A stretch of 64,000 nt of DNA. Source: Megamerina dolium (Eukaryota; Arthropoda; Insecta; Diptera; Megamerinidae). Where the stretch lies: assembly GCA_963854835.1 (NCBI GenBank), contig OY978529.1, positions 46,797,821 to 46,861,820 of the forward strand, given 5' to 3'. The position numbers and the translations under genes are program-made. A model generated the notes under the pieces. It worked only from the letters and a program-made list of their open reading frames with translations. It made no database searches and was not told where the DNA came from. Below, piece by piece: positions 43,301-54,641 of the stretch (position 1 is the first letter of the stretch; the number at the start of each line of letters is the position of its first letter).

Positions 43301-46300
43301 AGTTATTTTTCTTCATTTTTGGAAAAAAGAAACTTGTATATGGTCCACCCTGTATATGCTAAGTTTCCTAAATAGAATTGATTTGATATTTATTTTGTAT
43401 ATAAATTTAAAATAGAACAAACAATAAAAAATTTAATAGTTTCATTTAAAGTATATCTTTCATTCATTCAGCAAATAATATAATTAACGATAATTTTATG
43501 AATTTTTAAGGCTATAAGTCGATTAGCGTTTCATAGCTAATATGCTAGCTTCATTTGCACGCACATAAAAATGATGCTTCACATATCTGGCTCGATGAAA
43601 ATTAGATCAAATTGTTTTCTATTGTTTTTATTTACCTAGAACCACATAACGGTTTCAGAAAAGTCAAAAAAAAAAACAAAACATAAATCTACAATTGATG
43701 TGTGTGTGTGTGTGTGTGTGTGAGTGTGTGATATCCAAAGAGTAACTTTCAAGCTTTCCAACTAACTGACAACTAATTGTAAATTAATAATTCTATCGGC
43801 AATTTTCATCCCAGTGGCAGGTGCAAAGGTAATTTCATAAAAATGTAAGCATTAAAAAAAAAATATATCGAAAAATATTTGATGTAATATTTAATTTCGG
43901 TTAGCTTAGGTTTTCATCATATCCAACAAAGTAAATAGTTTTGATTACACAAATGCATCGTGGGAATCATTCGATTCTTCTCAGGAGATTTGCACACACA
44001 CACACACACATCCACAACCACATTGTGTTTTATGTCAAATTGGAATTTAAAATTTCTTGGGAAAAAAAATGAAAAAAAAAAAAACAAAACAACTTTAGCA
44101 ATTTGTTATCGGGATGGAAACCCTTTTGCAATCGTAAAATATTTTTAGACATGAACTTACCTGTTCAATGGCTGTTTGGCTTTCTTTTTGTAGATACATA
44201 CTACCTACTACTACTGAATTGCAATTATTTTTCTCTCAGTTTCTACAAGTAATCGAGTATAAGTGTGTGTGTGTATGTTACATACAAGGTGCGACAATTA
44301 TGTATTTAGACAATTAAAACACGATATCTGATAATTTTTCGGTATATTTATTCGAAATATTCTCCTCCTGATTCAATACACTTGTTACATCGATTTAATA
44401 GTGATTCAAACGCGTGTTCCAGCTCATTTTTCAGAATTGCCTCCAGTGCCCTCGTCGAAGCCCGTTGTATGGTCTGAATGTCATCAAAAAAGCATCCTTT
44501 CCTCTTCAATTTCAGTTTTGGGAGCAAAAAGAAGTCGCACGGTGCCAAATCAGTGAGTGCTGTGTGACTCGGTGCATTATCGTGCAACAGAGACCAAGTT
44601 TTTGGATCGCGGTATTCTGGTCGAACACGACGGATTATGGACATCAAATGCTTCAAAACTTCGAGGTAACATGCGGAAGTAACTGTTTGACCCGTTGGAA
44701 CAAATTCTTTGTGGATAATTCCTTTGCTATCGACGAATGTGATGAGCATTGTTTTGATTTTTGATGGAACTTTTCGTGTTTTATTTTGGCTTGTGGTGAG
44801 TTTTTGATTTCCATTCCGCACTTTGACGCTTGATTTCTGGATCGTATTGGAAGTACCATGTTTCATTACCCGTAACAATTGTTTGCAGGAAGTTTAGATC
44901 ATTTTCTGCAGCTGCAACCATGTCTCTAGAATAACTGACTCTCATTAATTTTTGGTCCTCGGTCAATGTGTGTGGAACAAATCTCGCGCAGACCTTTGTT
45001 TTGCCCAAATCCTCGTGAAGAATGAGTCGGATAGTTTCTCTGTTGACGTTTAAGGCCTCTTCCATCATTTTCACTGAAGCATTGCGGTCTTTTGTAAAAA
45101 AATCACGAACTTTCTGGATCGCTTCCGGCGTCCGCACTGAAATTGCCCTTCCTTCTTTTATTTCATCTTCCAGCGACTCTCTGCCATCCACAAACCGTTT
45201 GATCTAGATAAACAAGCATCGTCATATGCTTGCTGCATCATTTAGAATGATTCTGATGCACTTTTACCAATTTTTGCGTGGAATTTAATGACCGCTCTTT
45301 GCTCCATGTTAAAATTTCAACATCAAACGAACACGAATTTTGTAAAATGAATGTCAATAAACATTAAATGTCAAGAAATTTTGACAGTTCATAGAGGAAG
45401 GTTGAAGCTTCAAAACGCATGTGCTCACACATAGATGGCGCGCTTGGTTGCTGAGTTATGGTTCGAGTCTTAATACATAATTGTCGCACCTTGTACATAC
45501 ATATACGATGGTACATGTACTTATGCACCAACAATCTCTTCTTGCCTTGTGTAGTTTAAATGAGGTTTTTAACATTGTTTTCTAACTTTTCAACATAACA
45601 CACTCCTACAGTTTCATTTACAGTCATTTACAATAAAACTAAGGTGAGAGAGCTCTTCAACAAAAGCGTACTCATTACACCATTTTATTAACTACTCATA
45701 AATAAGGAATGAGCACAGGTGCTGGTGGTGGTGTAATGATGGTAGCACACAATACTAGTTTTGGGGCGCATAAACGAACGAAAAAGTTCATATTGTTACG
45801 CCAACTGACTGAGTGACTGACCTCATATTGAAAACAATTGATAGCGAGAAGCAAGCCATGTATAAGTTTATGTATGTGTAACATATACTCTATGTACTTG
45901 CATATAGCAAGAAGCAAAGAAGCATTGTTCACATTTCAAAATGCACATTTGTGTCTATGATGATGACACACAATATTTCTGAGTGGTTTCAAGTGCCGCA
46001 ATCCTATCTATTCGTATTTCAAACAAATGCACTGCAGATGTAATGCATTTGTAATACACAAACACACATACAACGCACTTACCTATGTGATTTACGCAAA
46101 CTATCACGTCGCTTCAAGGATTCATTATTCTCTTTATTGCTATCGTCCTTGCGCACAGCTTTACGTTTTAGGTATGGACTTGCATCGTATTCCGCATAAT
46201 CGGCATCTCTATGATGATGATGCTGTTGATTGCTGAGCAATTTTGTTGTTTCAATGATTTTATTGTAGATATTTTTCACTAGTATATCCTTGGCAAAATC

Positions 46301-46385
46301 AGCAGCAAATTCACCGCCATGACCATCGAATACGGCAAAAAATGAAATGCCTGTATTATTGTTGATATTCTCCTCGATGATAAAT
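40351..46385 (-). CDS. PPM1L: PP2C-family Ser/Thr phosphatase, PPM1L type (5' part missing)
   Basis: Five minus-strand exons join in phase: 46385-46083, 41606-41309, 41165-41022, 40931-40759, 40684-40351, giving about 417 codons. PP2C metal-site motifs are intact: [30 protein letters not shown] and GSVDNITV. The order and [24 protein letters not shown] point to PPM1L (D. melanogaster counterpart probably CG7115, from memory). Compared with human PPM1L there is an extra Ser/Asn/His-rich insert encoded by exons 1-2 and an Ala/Ser-rich C-terminus. The protein begins mid-domain at FIIEEN: the upstream segment with the MED motif is not in 46386-64000 as far as I can read. Mammalian PPM1L is membrane-bound and acts on ASK1/TAK1 and CERT; that role is only inferred here. 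The gene converges on Rack1. Confidence 0.93.
41950..42210 (-). pseudogene. RTE-like reverse transcriptase fragment
   Basis: The minus strand reads [19 protein letters not shown] and, in another frame, [20 protein letters not shown]. The second is typical of the YxFExVxxFxYLGxxI stretch of RTE-like reverse transcriptases. It sits inside the 4.5-kb intron of the PP2C gene. Confidence 0.6.
42437..43352 (+). mobile_element. Tc1/mariner-superfamily element, about 916 bp, defective
   Basis: Inverted ends CAGGATGGACCAT... and ...ATGGTCCACCCTG are flanked by TA at both sides. ATG at 42581 starts [21 protein letters not shown]. Later fragments include [43 protein letters not shown] and [13 protein letters not shown]. 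Large internal deletions and stops make it inactive. It inserted in the PP2C intron. The same family occurs at 49064-50541. Confidence 0.85.
43699..43732. repeat. (TG)n microsatellite
   Basis: A run of GT dinucleotides with one GA interruption, in the PP2C intron. A short (CA)n run follows at about 43993-44010. Confidence 0.9.
44285..45493 (-). mobile_element. mariner element, 1209 bp, with TIRs and defective transposase
   Basis: The ends CAAGGTGCGACAATTATGTA and its inverted complement are flanked by TA. The transposase reads on minus from ATG 45307 ([19 protein letters not shown], then a TAA) through [35 protein letters not shown] and [21 protein letters not shown], where the first catalytic Asp of the usual GDE is Asn. 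It then continues in another frame ([33 protein letters not shown]) to the stop at 44348. The stretch between DNAPSHTAL and DLAPCDFFL is deleted. Length is near the family norm of about 1.3 kb. Confidence 0.92.
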
Positions 46386-47300
46386 CTAAAATGGTGCGTT
46401 GTTGTTGTTTTCGCAAATAGTAGTAGTCATTGTCATTGTTGATGTTGATGAAAATGATGATATCGTTTCGTCCGATGGATGGATGTGTTTTTGTATATAG
46501 CACAATATCGCATGGAATGGCGCAGCAGATGGAAAACATTTGTGAACCAAACGATACATAGAGAGAGAGAGAGAGAAAGAGAGAGGGATAGAGTGAGAAA
46601 TAAACAAATAGAAAAGCAATAAATAAACATCAATGGAATGAATGCGAAATGTATTTATCTAAATAAATATCGCTTAAATGTTGTTTATTTCAAATCTCAG
46701 CACATTTTATGTTATTTATATATTAAATTATACTAAACACTTTTCGATTTTCAATTCTATGTATACTTTTTTTCCGTGCTCTTCTTAATTATTATATTGA
46801 TTGTTTATAAAAACTGACATATTCCAAGCCATCCAGATACATATATATGTGTGTATTTATTTATGAACAGCTCTATTAATTAGATTGATATCGATTTTAT
46901 TAGTATATATAATAAATTTTATGGACAACATTCTTAATTTGATAAAAATCAAATAGACTGTTAATACACCTATTATTATTTATTTGTATGGGTAATATTG
47001 CTTTTCGAATTCAGACGATTTTATTGGAAAACTTTCCTAGAAATGTCAAAATGTGTGTTTTTTTTTACTCATTCATTTTGACACAGCCACTTTTATACAT
47101 ATAGAATATCATATAGGAATTCTGTGTAGCGTATGAGCAATTAGTAACTTTTTGGTAACAATATTTCTACTGTCAAAAGTGTTTTTAAAATTACAATCAA
47201 ATAAATCAAATATTTGAGTTTATATGATAACGACTTATTGTCGCTTCCATTGTATTTGCAGTGCCAGAAATATATACAATATATTTGCTACATGAAACGA
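46386..47300 (-). other. Probable 5' intron of the PP2C gene, AT-rich
   Basis: Includes an (AG)n run at 46559-46587. No exon is recognised. Confidence 0.45.
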
Positions 47301-47305
47301 CGGCG

Positions 47306-47460
47306 CTTAAAATGTTGTTGTTGTTGTTGTTGTAGCAGCAAAAATACGAAAATGCTTTGTTTTGTTCCCATATAAAGCATTTCCGTATTCTGATGAGGTG
47401 AATAGATTTTGGTCGACCCGAGGTCGAGTACTTCCGGGACGTAGAGCCGTCCATTCTTGC
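47306..47460 (-). repeat. Non-LTR 3' tail, reverse
   Basis: TTGTTGTTGTTGTTGTTGTAGCAGC at the low end, then GGTCGACCCGAGGTCGAGTAC, TTCCGGGACG and CCGTCCATTCTTGCG. This resembles the reverse of the tail at 18046-18152. Confidence 0.5.
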
Positions 47461-47524
47461 GAAGCGCGCTTAAAATGTAATACGTAACACTTTATCCGTC
47501 TGTATCACGTCGTCTCTTACACAT

Positions 47525-48745
47525 TTCTGGCCGACAACTTCTTTGATATCGCCTCAGAGAATTGGGTTAAGGTCAGGAGACTGTCCAGTCTATGAACTCA
47601 GGCCCATAGGAAGCAAACCAATTTCACACCAGCTGGCTGGTATGCTTTCGGACGTCTCTCTCACATCGGCCCAGAGATTTTCAATGGGGTTAAGGTCAGG
47701 TGACTGCGCTGGCCAGTCCAAGATCTTAATTAACTCCATAGGAAGCAAACCAATTTCCCGCCAGCTTGCTGGTATGTTTTTGGATGTTATCTTGCTGATA
47801 CAACCATTTCAGCGGCATATTTCGTTCAGGTAGCATAGACTGGCTACATTATTTGCATGTACAAATTTGCATCCATATTTTCCTTAATCCAATAAACCGA
47901 CTTCTAACATTGTAAAAGAAGTAGCCACAAACGTTTATTTTATCACCAGCGTGCTTCACTGTCCTGAAAACGTATTTGGGATTGAATGAAGCTCTAGCTG
48001 GTCATCGAACAGAATGCTTGTGTCATTTTGAGCTAAACAAAACTATTTTTGTTTCATCGGAAATATTTGAATTTTTGCAAATATAATTTTGGCCTCAATG
48101 TGTTGTGGCTGTGTTGGAGTGGTATTTTTCAAGGACTCCTGCCAAAGAGCTTAGTTCGTAAATTTTTTTTTTCTAATAGTAGACGGTTCCACTTAAAGAT
48201 TCAGCTCATCTTTAATAATTTGTGTTTTTAAGTGGTACCTATAAGCACAGGAGCGTCCTTTGGCCGGTTTCTCTTTCTGTTGTACTGTTATGCGTCATCA
48301 ATTTTGGACAATATTAGAAGGGAACTATTTTTATTGGTCAAACCCGAACGGCAGAACCCGCTTATTGTCGGAAAAATTGCTAGTTGCTTGCCGAGAGTTG
48401 GGCACCGTCGAAAGAAAGAATCTTTTCGTTAAGAAAGTTATGCTTCTTGCGGCCTTTTAGCTGACTTTTCCGTCCAATTTTTAGTATTTAAAAATTTGTA
48501 TGGCAAAACTTATGCAATTTATATTGCACCATATGCCAAGATTGACCAGGTCTTCTTAGAGAAGAGAACCTGTTTATCAATGAACAAATTTATCATGTCT
48601 TTCATGCGGACTAAAGATGGCCTCTAGTAACTGTAGACACATCTCACAGTAGCTTTTTCTCCAGATTGTAACAATTCGGGATGAATTTCAGTCAAAATCT
48701 TGGATTCGTGGTAGGAATTGGGGTTTGATTTGCAGCGAGGCATTT
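47525..48745 (-). pseudogene. Tc1-like transposase remnant (Minos/Paris type)
   Basis: On the minus strand: MPRCKSNPN near 48742, [57 protein letters not shown], then [21 protein letters not shown], the hallmark Tc1 catalytic region. That last part is duplicated in tandem (about 47545-47665 and 47666-47790). SINE copy 4 interrupts the element at 48232-48455. Frameshifts throughout. Confidence 0.8.
48232..48455 (-). mobile_element. tRNA-derived SINE, copy 4 (diverged, head missing)
   Basis: Reverse orientation. Body words match other copies (TTTGGCCGG, TTTTGGACAATATTAGAAGGGA, GAACGGCAGAACCC, TTGCTTGCCGA, CGAAAGAAAGAATCTTTTCG) with many substitutions. No tRNA head follows GTTATGCTTC. Confidence 0.65.
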
Positions 48746-49063
48746 TTGAAACGGGTGCAAGGTAATCAAAAGCCACCAAAAAGCTTCTAAAAAAAATGTG
48801 TAGTAATCAGGCGTGGAAAGTATGAACACTATTTATGTATGTATGAAAGACGATATTCTAGTACAAGCCTTAAGCTTCGTTAATTCATAAAAATTGTTAC
48901 TGTCTGTTGCATGTCGATTTTGACTGGACTTAATTTATTTATACCTGTTACTATTTATTTTCATTTCATGTTTCATGTGTTAGATTGTTAAATCTGTTAA
49001 AACCGCAATAAATTAAAATCTTTACGACAAGAACAAAAATAATCAACTGTCATATCATATATA

Positions 49064-50541
49064 AAGGGTGACCCAAATACATAGTTTCTTTATAAAAATA
49101 AAATAAAAAGAACAAAAATAATTTTATCGATTTCATTCACATGTCTGCCTTGGCTAGCTATGCATTAACGCATCCGTTCAACCCAATTTTGACAGTTGAC
49201 GATTTCTGACTCTACCTCACTAAAGGCTCGTGCGATATTTGACATGAAAGGTTTTTTGATTTTCTGTGTAACATCGAGCTATCACAGCTATAACCACGCA
49301 AAAAAATTAATCGAACCATTGATGGGCCGCCATCCATCGGCCATCTTCGCGCTGTAACCAGACTATCTTAAGCAATTTTGGCTCTGTAGCGTTCACCGTT
49401 GACCGAAGCTATGTCTCTAACAGCGTTAAAAAATGGACTAATAATGAATTTGCTTCTTAGTAATCACGTGTGAGTATTCCGATCAGCAGATACTGTAATT
49501 TTTGTTTGTAAACATAGCCGCAAGGATGAAAATTTGACAACTTTGACTTTCAAGCCTATAATAAGCGATAACAAAGCGTCGTCATTTGTCTTCAATTATT
49601 ATGTCAATTTAAATTTGTAAGCCAATAATTGAATAATTCGATGTTTCGATATCGAATTTTGAGTTGTTGAGATCGATAGCAACTCGCGATTTTCTTGAAC
49701 TGAGATGCCCACTAGAGTGCTGCAGGAATGCATTCGCTTCCAACTTCAAAACATTCTATTGATATTAGAATAGAATCTCTCATTCATTCTCTCTAAACAA
49801 ATACGAATTAGAATGAATAAAATAGAAATTGAATGGAATAGAGTGAATGTTTCTTTTTCATAGAATGAGTAGAATCTCAACATTTGCAAATGGAAGTAAT
49901 GTATTTGAGAGTACTCTAAATATTCGTTTTGCTTTCCTATGTAACTTTAAAATACATATGCAAAAAATACAGTAGATAAGACAACATGACGTAGCAAGAC
50001 GTAATACAAATTATCAGTGCCTGTCATGAAAAGCAACAACAATTATAACGTACAACATACTCGTAGTACTCTCAAATATTCGTTTATTTGAAGAGTAAAA
50101 ACCAATGTATGGAATATTTCTTGTACAAGAAATGAGTGGAGTATTCTATTTGCCTAATATTTTACTCTCACTCATTCTCATTGTATTTAGATATGCTTTG
50201 CAAATATTGTATGTGTTTTGAGAGTAAAGAGAATCATTCGAAAATCAAATGCATTCTCGCAGCTCTTTTAATGCACACTCTCAGCCACAGGAAGCCACTA
50301 GCTCACAATCTTTTTGAACGACTCGCATACAGCAGGCGCTTCATTTCGATCAAATCTTACTTTCACTAAACACACTGTTAGCGATGAGTGCTGTGCTATG
50401 TTTGGAGAACACAGCACTTACTTTGGGGAGAAGTTTGCAATGTTTTTTCAAAGTTGTTCAAGAGTAATGCGATCAATTTTGTTCCGCGGAATTATGACAT
50501 TGACTGATAGTGTAAAAGAAACCATTATATGGACCACCCTG
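49064..50541 (-). mobile_element. Tc1/mariner-superfamily element interrupted by a hAT-type MITE
   Basis: The ends AAGGGTGACCCAAATACATAG (left) and ATATGGACCACCCTG (right, inverted) are flanked by TA. Without the 558-bp MITE and its 8-bp duplication, the element is about 912 bp, matching the relative at 42437. On minus, traces of the transposase run in order: ITLEQL near 50490, FDRNEAPAVCESFKKIV, GYVYKQ, SVNGERYRAKIA and a C-terminal NCQNWVERMR near 49170. Heavily mutated. Confidence 0.75.
49713..50270. mobile_element. hAT-type MITE, copy A (558 bp)
   Basis: The inverted ends are TAGAGTGCTGCAGGAATGCATT and, at the right, the complement of TAAAAGAGCTGCGAGAATGC. The flanks ATGCCCAC (49705) and ATGCACAC (50271) form an 8-bp duplication with one mismatch. 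The interior shares long stretches, inverted, with copy B at 54642. No coding content. Confidence 0.8.
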
Positions 50542-50544
50542 TAC

Positions 50545-51905
50545 ATAGTTATACTCGTATATGTTTATATTTATTACACAAAGCACAATGCGAATATACA
50601 TACCTATACTAGAATGTGTATATCTGTACGTACCTATATATATGTATATAAAATACCTACTATAGCAACTACACTGGGATTTATTTGTACGATTTCTTTC
50701 TATTTTTTCTTATTCTCGTTTTGTTATTATATTGTAGTATGCTATATTTTTGCAATAGTCGTAAAGATACATCACGTCATCGTCATACCATCATCATCAT
50801 CATAGCAAAGCATTATTGCATTTTCCTTAAATTAGATTCTGAGCGCGTCTAAATCGATTTGACTTTTTTTCTAATATTTGCTGTTCCCGTCTTCTATTCT
50901 TATATCAAATATATGTTGGTATGAATGCTTGCATGTTGTATAGAAATGTATGAATGTATGTATGTAATATACATTTATGTGTATTTGATTTTTGTAAATG
51001 TGCCAAAATTAATTTAAAGGAGATTTTATAATTTTCTTTTCTCTTTTATAACACTCTATTTACACGCAATAGGTCACATAGGGTGTGTTTATGGTTTATA
51101 ATACAATAGACTTGTCGTATATATGTTACAAATGTATGCATTTTATTGTGAAATAGCACATTCATATCCCCAACCTCCAACCTACAACAAAAATTGTATG
51201 AGGTGGTTTTCTAGCAAATAAGTAATTCGAGCAAATATTATAGTATGTAATATGTAGAAAATTATACAGATAGAAAACAGACCTCCTCAGTTATATGTAG
51301 GTACGTTTATAAACGTTTACTTGTACGACTATTGTATAATATGGACAGTTACATATGTTTAACATCATAGAGAAAAGCATATGATATTTATTGAGAAGGG
51401 TGGTATATAAAATCAAATAGAGGCTGTATCATGGGAGACCACATTGGAGAATGTTGCATAGAGAATGTAGCACATATATGTAGATGTATGCATTAACGTC
51501 GACCATTCTCATTCAATATCATCAGATTTAGACTTATGTAAGTCTTAAGTGGTTACATTATTGTTAAGAGTTAACAATAGTATAATTGTATGGCACGTAG
51601 ATTTAACATTTATTTTAACATGTTCATTAGGAAATTGCAATCATGATGATAATGATGATGATGCTGATGATGCTGAGAGGATGCTGAAAATGATGTAGGA
51701 AAACAAGCAATATAGCAAAATAAGCAAAATATGTAAAAGAGAACATGTTTCCTATGCATTTTGTATTATAATATTCATTTCAACAACGAGAAAGTAAGTA
51801 AGTAGGCACTTATTATACACACACAATAAGAAAAATGTTGGAAAAATAAATACTTTAGTTAAGTTTAGTTGTAAGCATATGCTGTTCACATACATATTAC
51901 ATTAA
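50545..51905 (-). other. AT-rich spacer/intron, nothing recognised
   Basis: Many GTATGTATG and TACATAC words and a short (ATG)n tract at about 51650. No exon or element is recognised. Confidence 0.5.
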
Positions 51906-51986
51906 TAACAGGTCAGTTCATAAGTTCGTGCGTTTTTCTTAGATGGTTTTTAAATAAATAAAAAATCAGTTTTCAGTATTTATTAA

Positions 51987-52346
51987 GAAAAATAAATATG
52001 TGGAACTTAAAGCCCCGAAGGGCTCATTGGCTGAGCTTCTCTTCAATTACTGTTGTGTGTGTTAAATTTGGACAGTATTAGAAGGGACCTACTTATTTTA
52101 GCCGGTTCCGAACGGCAAAACCCTTGCGACATTACTTTTTCTGAGCTTTGTCACAGAGTTCTTTTAGAAGCTTTTTCATGGCAAGTTGTTACTGTCGGAA
52201 GAATTGCCAATTGCTTGCAGACAGGTGAGTACCGTTCGAAAGAAAGATCTTTTCGATATTAAATTTGTTATGCATCAGCCGGGAATTGACCCACGACCTA
52301 CAGATCAGAAGGCCAACACACTAACCACTGAGCCACGGCACCCACA
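51987..52346 (-). mobile_element. tRNA-derived SINE, copy 5 (best preserved)
   Basis: Reverse orientation, about 360 bp, flanked by a perfect 9-bp duplication ATTTATTAA (51978-51986 and 52347-52355). On minus the head reads TGGGTGCCGTGGCTCAGTGG (A box TGGCTCAGTGG). It continues through GGCCTTCTGATCTGTAGG to a B-box region that has lost one T. It ends in an ATTTATTTTTC tail. It lies just inside the left end of the mariner. Confidence 0.9.
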
Positions 52347-52728
52347 ATTTATTAATCAATAATATATTCCCAACGTTTAGGCAAATTTTGAATTCCCTGT
52401 TCAAAAAATTATTTACCCTTGGAGCCAAAATACGCGTCGATATCTCATTTTATAGTTTCTTTTGAGGTTTTGAGTTCTTATTACCTAAATGGGACTAAAG
52501 TCCGCGGAAAAGGTGATAATCGCAAGGTGCAACGTCCGGAGAGTATGGTGGATGCGGCATTAGCTCCCATCCGAGCTCGTTTAGCTTGCCTAAGGTTTGT
52601 CTTGCGGTATGCGGTCTTGCGTTGTCGTGGTGAAACAAAACTTTGCGTCTATTGATTAAAGACGGTCAATTTTTTTCAAGTGCTTCATTCAGTTGGGATA
52701 GTTGATGGCAATAATAATCAGCTGTGAT

Positions 52729-53130
52729 GTTGTTGTTGTAACAGACAACGATTTCGAAATCACGAAAATTCATGTACAGCTAAGGTGTTGTTCTCGTCTA
52801 CCAGCTCCAGGAAGACAGCAGCCTCCAGGGGGTGCGTCCACAGTGCAGACAGGGCCAAATTGGTAGGCATTCTGGTGCAGGCGAAAAGATGACGGGTGTC
52901 GTGCGGGCTATGTCGGCACCGTGGGCATCTGTCTGGAATGCTATCAGCCAGTTGGTGCATATAGCAGTTCAGATAGACGCTCCATCCAGATCTTAGCTGC
53001 GCCAAAGTTGCGCGACCGGATCTAGGGAGCCGTTGTTCGCAGTCTGCTATTGGCGGTGGGCGACCCCCCAGCACGATGTTATGAGCATGACACTCGATGG
53101 CCGCATCCACCGCGCGTTGATGCAGTGAAT
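52729..53130 (-). mobile_element. 5'-truncated LINE insertion (jockey/I-type C-terminus)
   Basis: 402 bp, flanked by the perfect 8-bp repeat GCTGTGAT (52721-52728 and 53131-53138) that lies within the mariner coding sequence. On minus it encodes the ORF2 end without interruption from AVDAAIECHAHNIVLGGRPP through DRCPRCRHSPHDTRHLFAC (CCHC finger) to VDENNTLAVHEFS and a stop near 52760. The 3' tail is TTACAACAACAAC (minus). Confidence 0.92.
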
Positions 53131-53999
53131 GCTGTGATCGTCTGGTTTGGTTCCAGCAGATCAAAATAAATTATACCGGTCATATCCCAGCAACAGGAGG
53201 CCATCTTTGGGGGTTAGTTCGGATGTTTCATCTTTATCTAACCGAACCGGCGTTTGCGAACAGGATTATTGTAAAGGATCCATTTTTCGTCCCCAGTAAC
53301 AATACGGTTCAAAATAATCTCATTTTCAAGCTCAGAACACACATTCACTCTCTGTGTGAAGGTTTGCGACAGAAAGTTTATGCGGAACCCAGCTTTGGAA
53401 CCTTGCTCAATTGAATCAGATACCTGTAAACTGTTCCATGTGATGAATTCAACCTTCCAGCCATCATATCGACTGCTTCCACGAGTTCCAGCAAGGCGTC
53501 GGAGTTAAAGATCTCATCCTCAACGTCTCAATCACCACTTCGGAATTTGGAAAACTACTTTTGAGCAGTCCTTACACTCACGGTATTCTCCCCATGAGCT
53601 GCGTATATTTCTGCAGCAGCAGTTCTTGCATTTTTTATACTTTTATAAAAAAAAAAATACAAAAAATATGCCTCATATACTCGTTCGAAGATTCTATTTT
53701 ATTTTTTAACAATGCGTACTTCTATCCGCGATTAAAATCACTTGTTGAATTCACAATACATTAGAGAAAATAAAAATAGTTCCTTTATCTCATTTTTTGT
53801 ACGCAAAAAGCGCCTACTGTGAAACTATTGAAAAAATAATGCACGAACTTATGGACTGACCTGTTATTACATTAATACATATTGACACATAAGTATAGTA
53901 CATCGTTGTGTGTGTGTGTGTGTACAAAACATATTGTAGTGGAATTATGTACATCATATTACAAAAAAAAAAAATAGTTGATACGAATAACAGTGTCAA

Positions 54000-54641
54000 A
54001 GTTAAGAAGCAAGTCGACTTGGTAATTCTTGTAATAATAATCCCTACTTTACTTTTAGCATAAATCTGTTTATTATTTTTGCAATTTTTGTCTGGGTGAT
54101 TCTTGCAATATAAAAGTGCTTCAAATAAATAGATAATAGGTCATACACTAAAGGTTCCTTACCAGCATCGAAAGCATCGAATAACTTTTATTTGCACATC
54201 TTAGAACTTTATCTTCGAATATATAAATGCATTGCGCAAGCAGTGAACTACAATAAACTGTACTGTTGTTTGTCGAATGCCAACAAGCAGATAGCCTCAG
54301 TAAAACATCTTTCGAATAAAGTGCACATATTTTGTTGTAAAAATGTGAACATCTTCTTCACGTAAATTCATTACGTAATATATTGTACTTTGAGTATTTT
54401 CAGATTACACATCTGAGCTGGGAATAATACATACAATATATGAAATTGATGTTGATTATGATTTTGTGTGTAAATTCGAATTTTAGAAGAACTGAAATAT
54501 ATTCAACTATTTTTAAAATATATATTTATTAATAAATTATTTTGAATTTATCAAATATTTATTTAAGAATAATTTACTTGATGTTTCGACTCCTTTGTGA
54601 AACACTTAATAAAGAAGCTTCTGTTTAAATGATATACATAC
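54000..54641. other. AT-rich spacer/intron, nothing recognised
   Basis: No motif was recognised between the mariner and the second MITE copy. Confidence 0.5.

Larger units (their letters stand above)
51908..53864 (-). mobile_element. mariner element carrying nested SINE and LINE insertions
   Basis: The ends ACAGGTCAGTTCATAAGTT and its inverted complement (AACTTATGGACTGACCTGT) are flanked by TA. Removing SINE copy 5 and the LINE (52729-53130) leaves about 1.2 kb, normal for mariner. Minus-strand motifs in order: AGRLNSSHGTVYRYLIQL, WDMTGIIYFDLLEPNQTITA, YYCHQLSQLNEALEKN, FHHDNARPHTARQTLGKLNELGWELM, PHPPYSPDVAPCDYHLFR. Stops and frameshifts make it defective. Confidence 0.92.
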
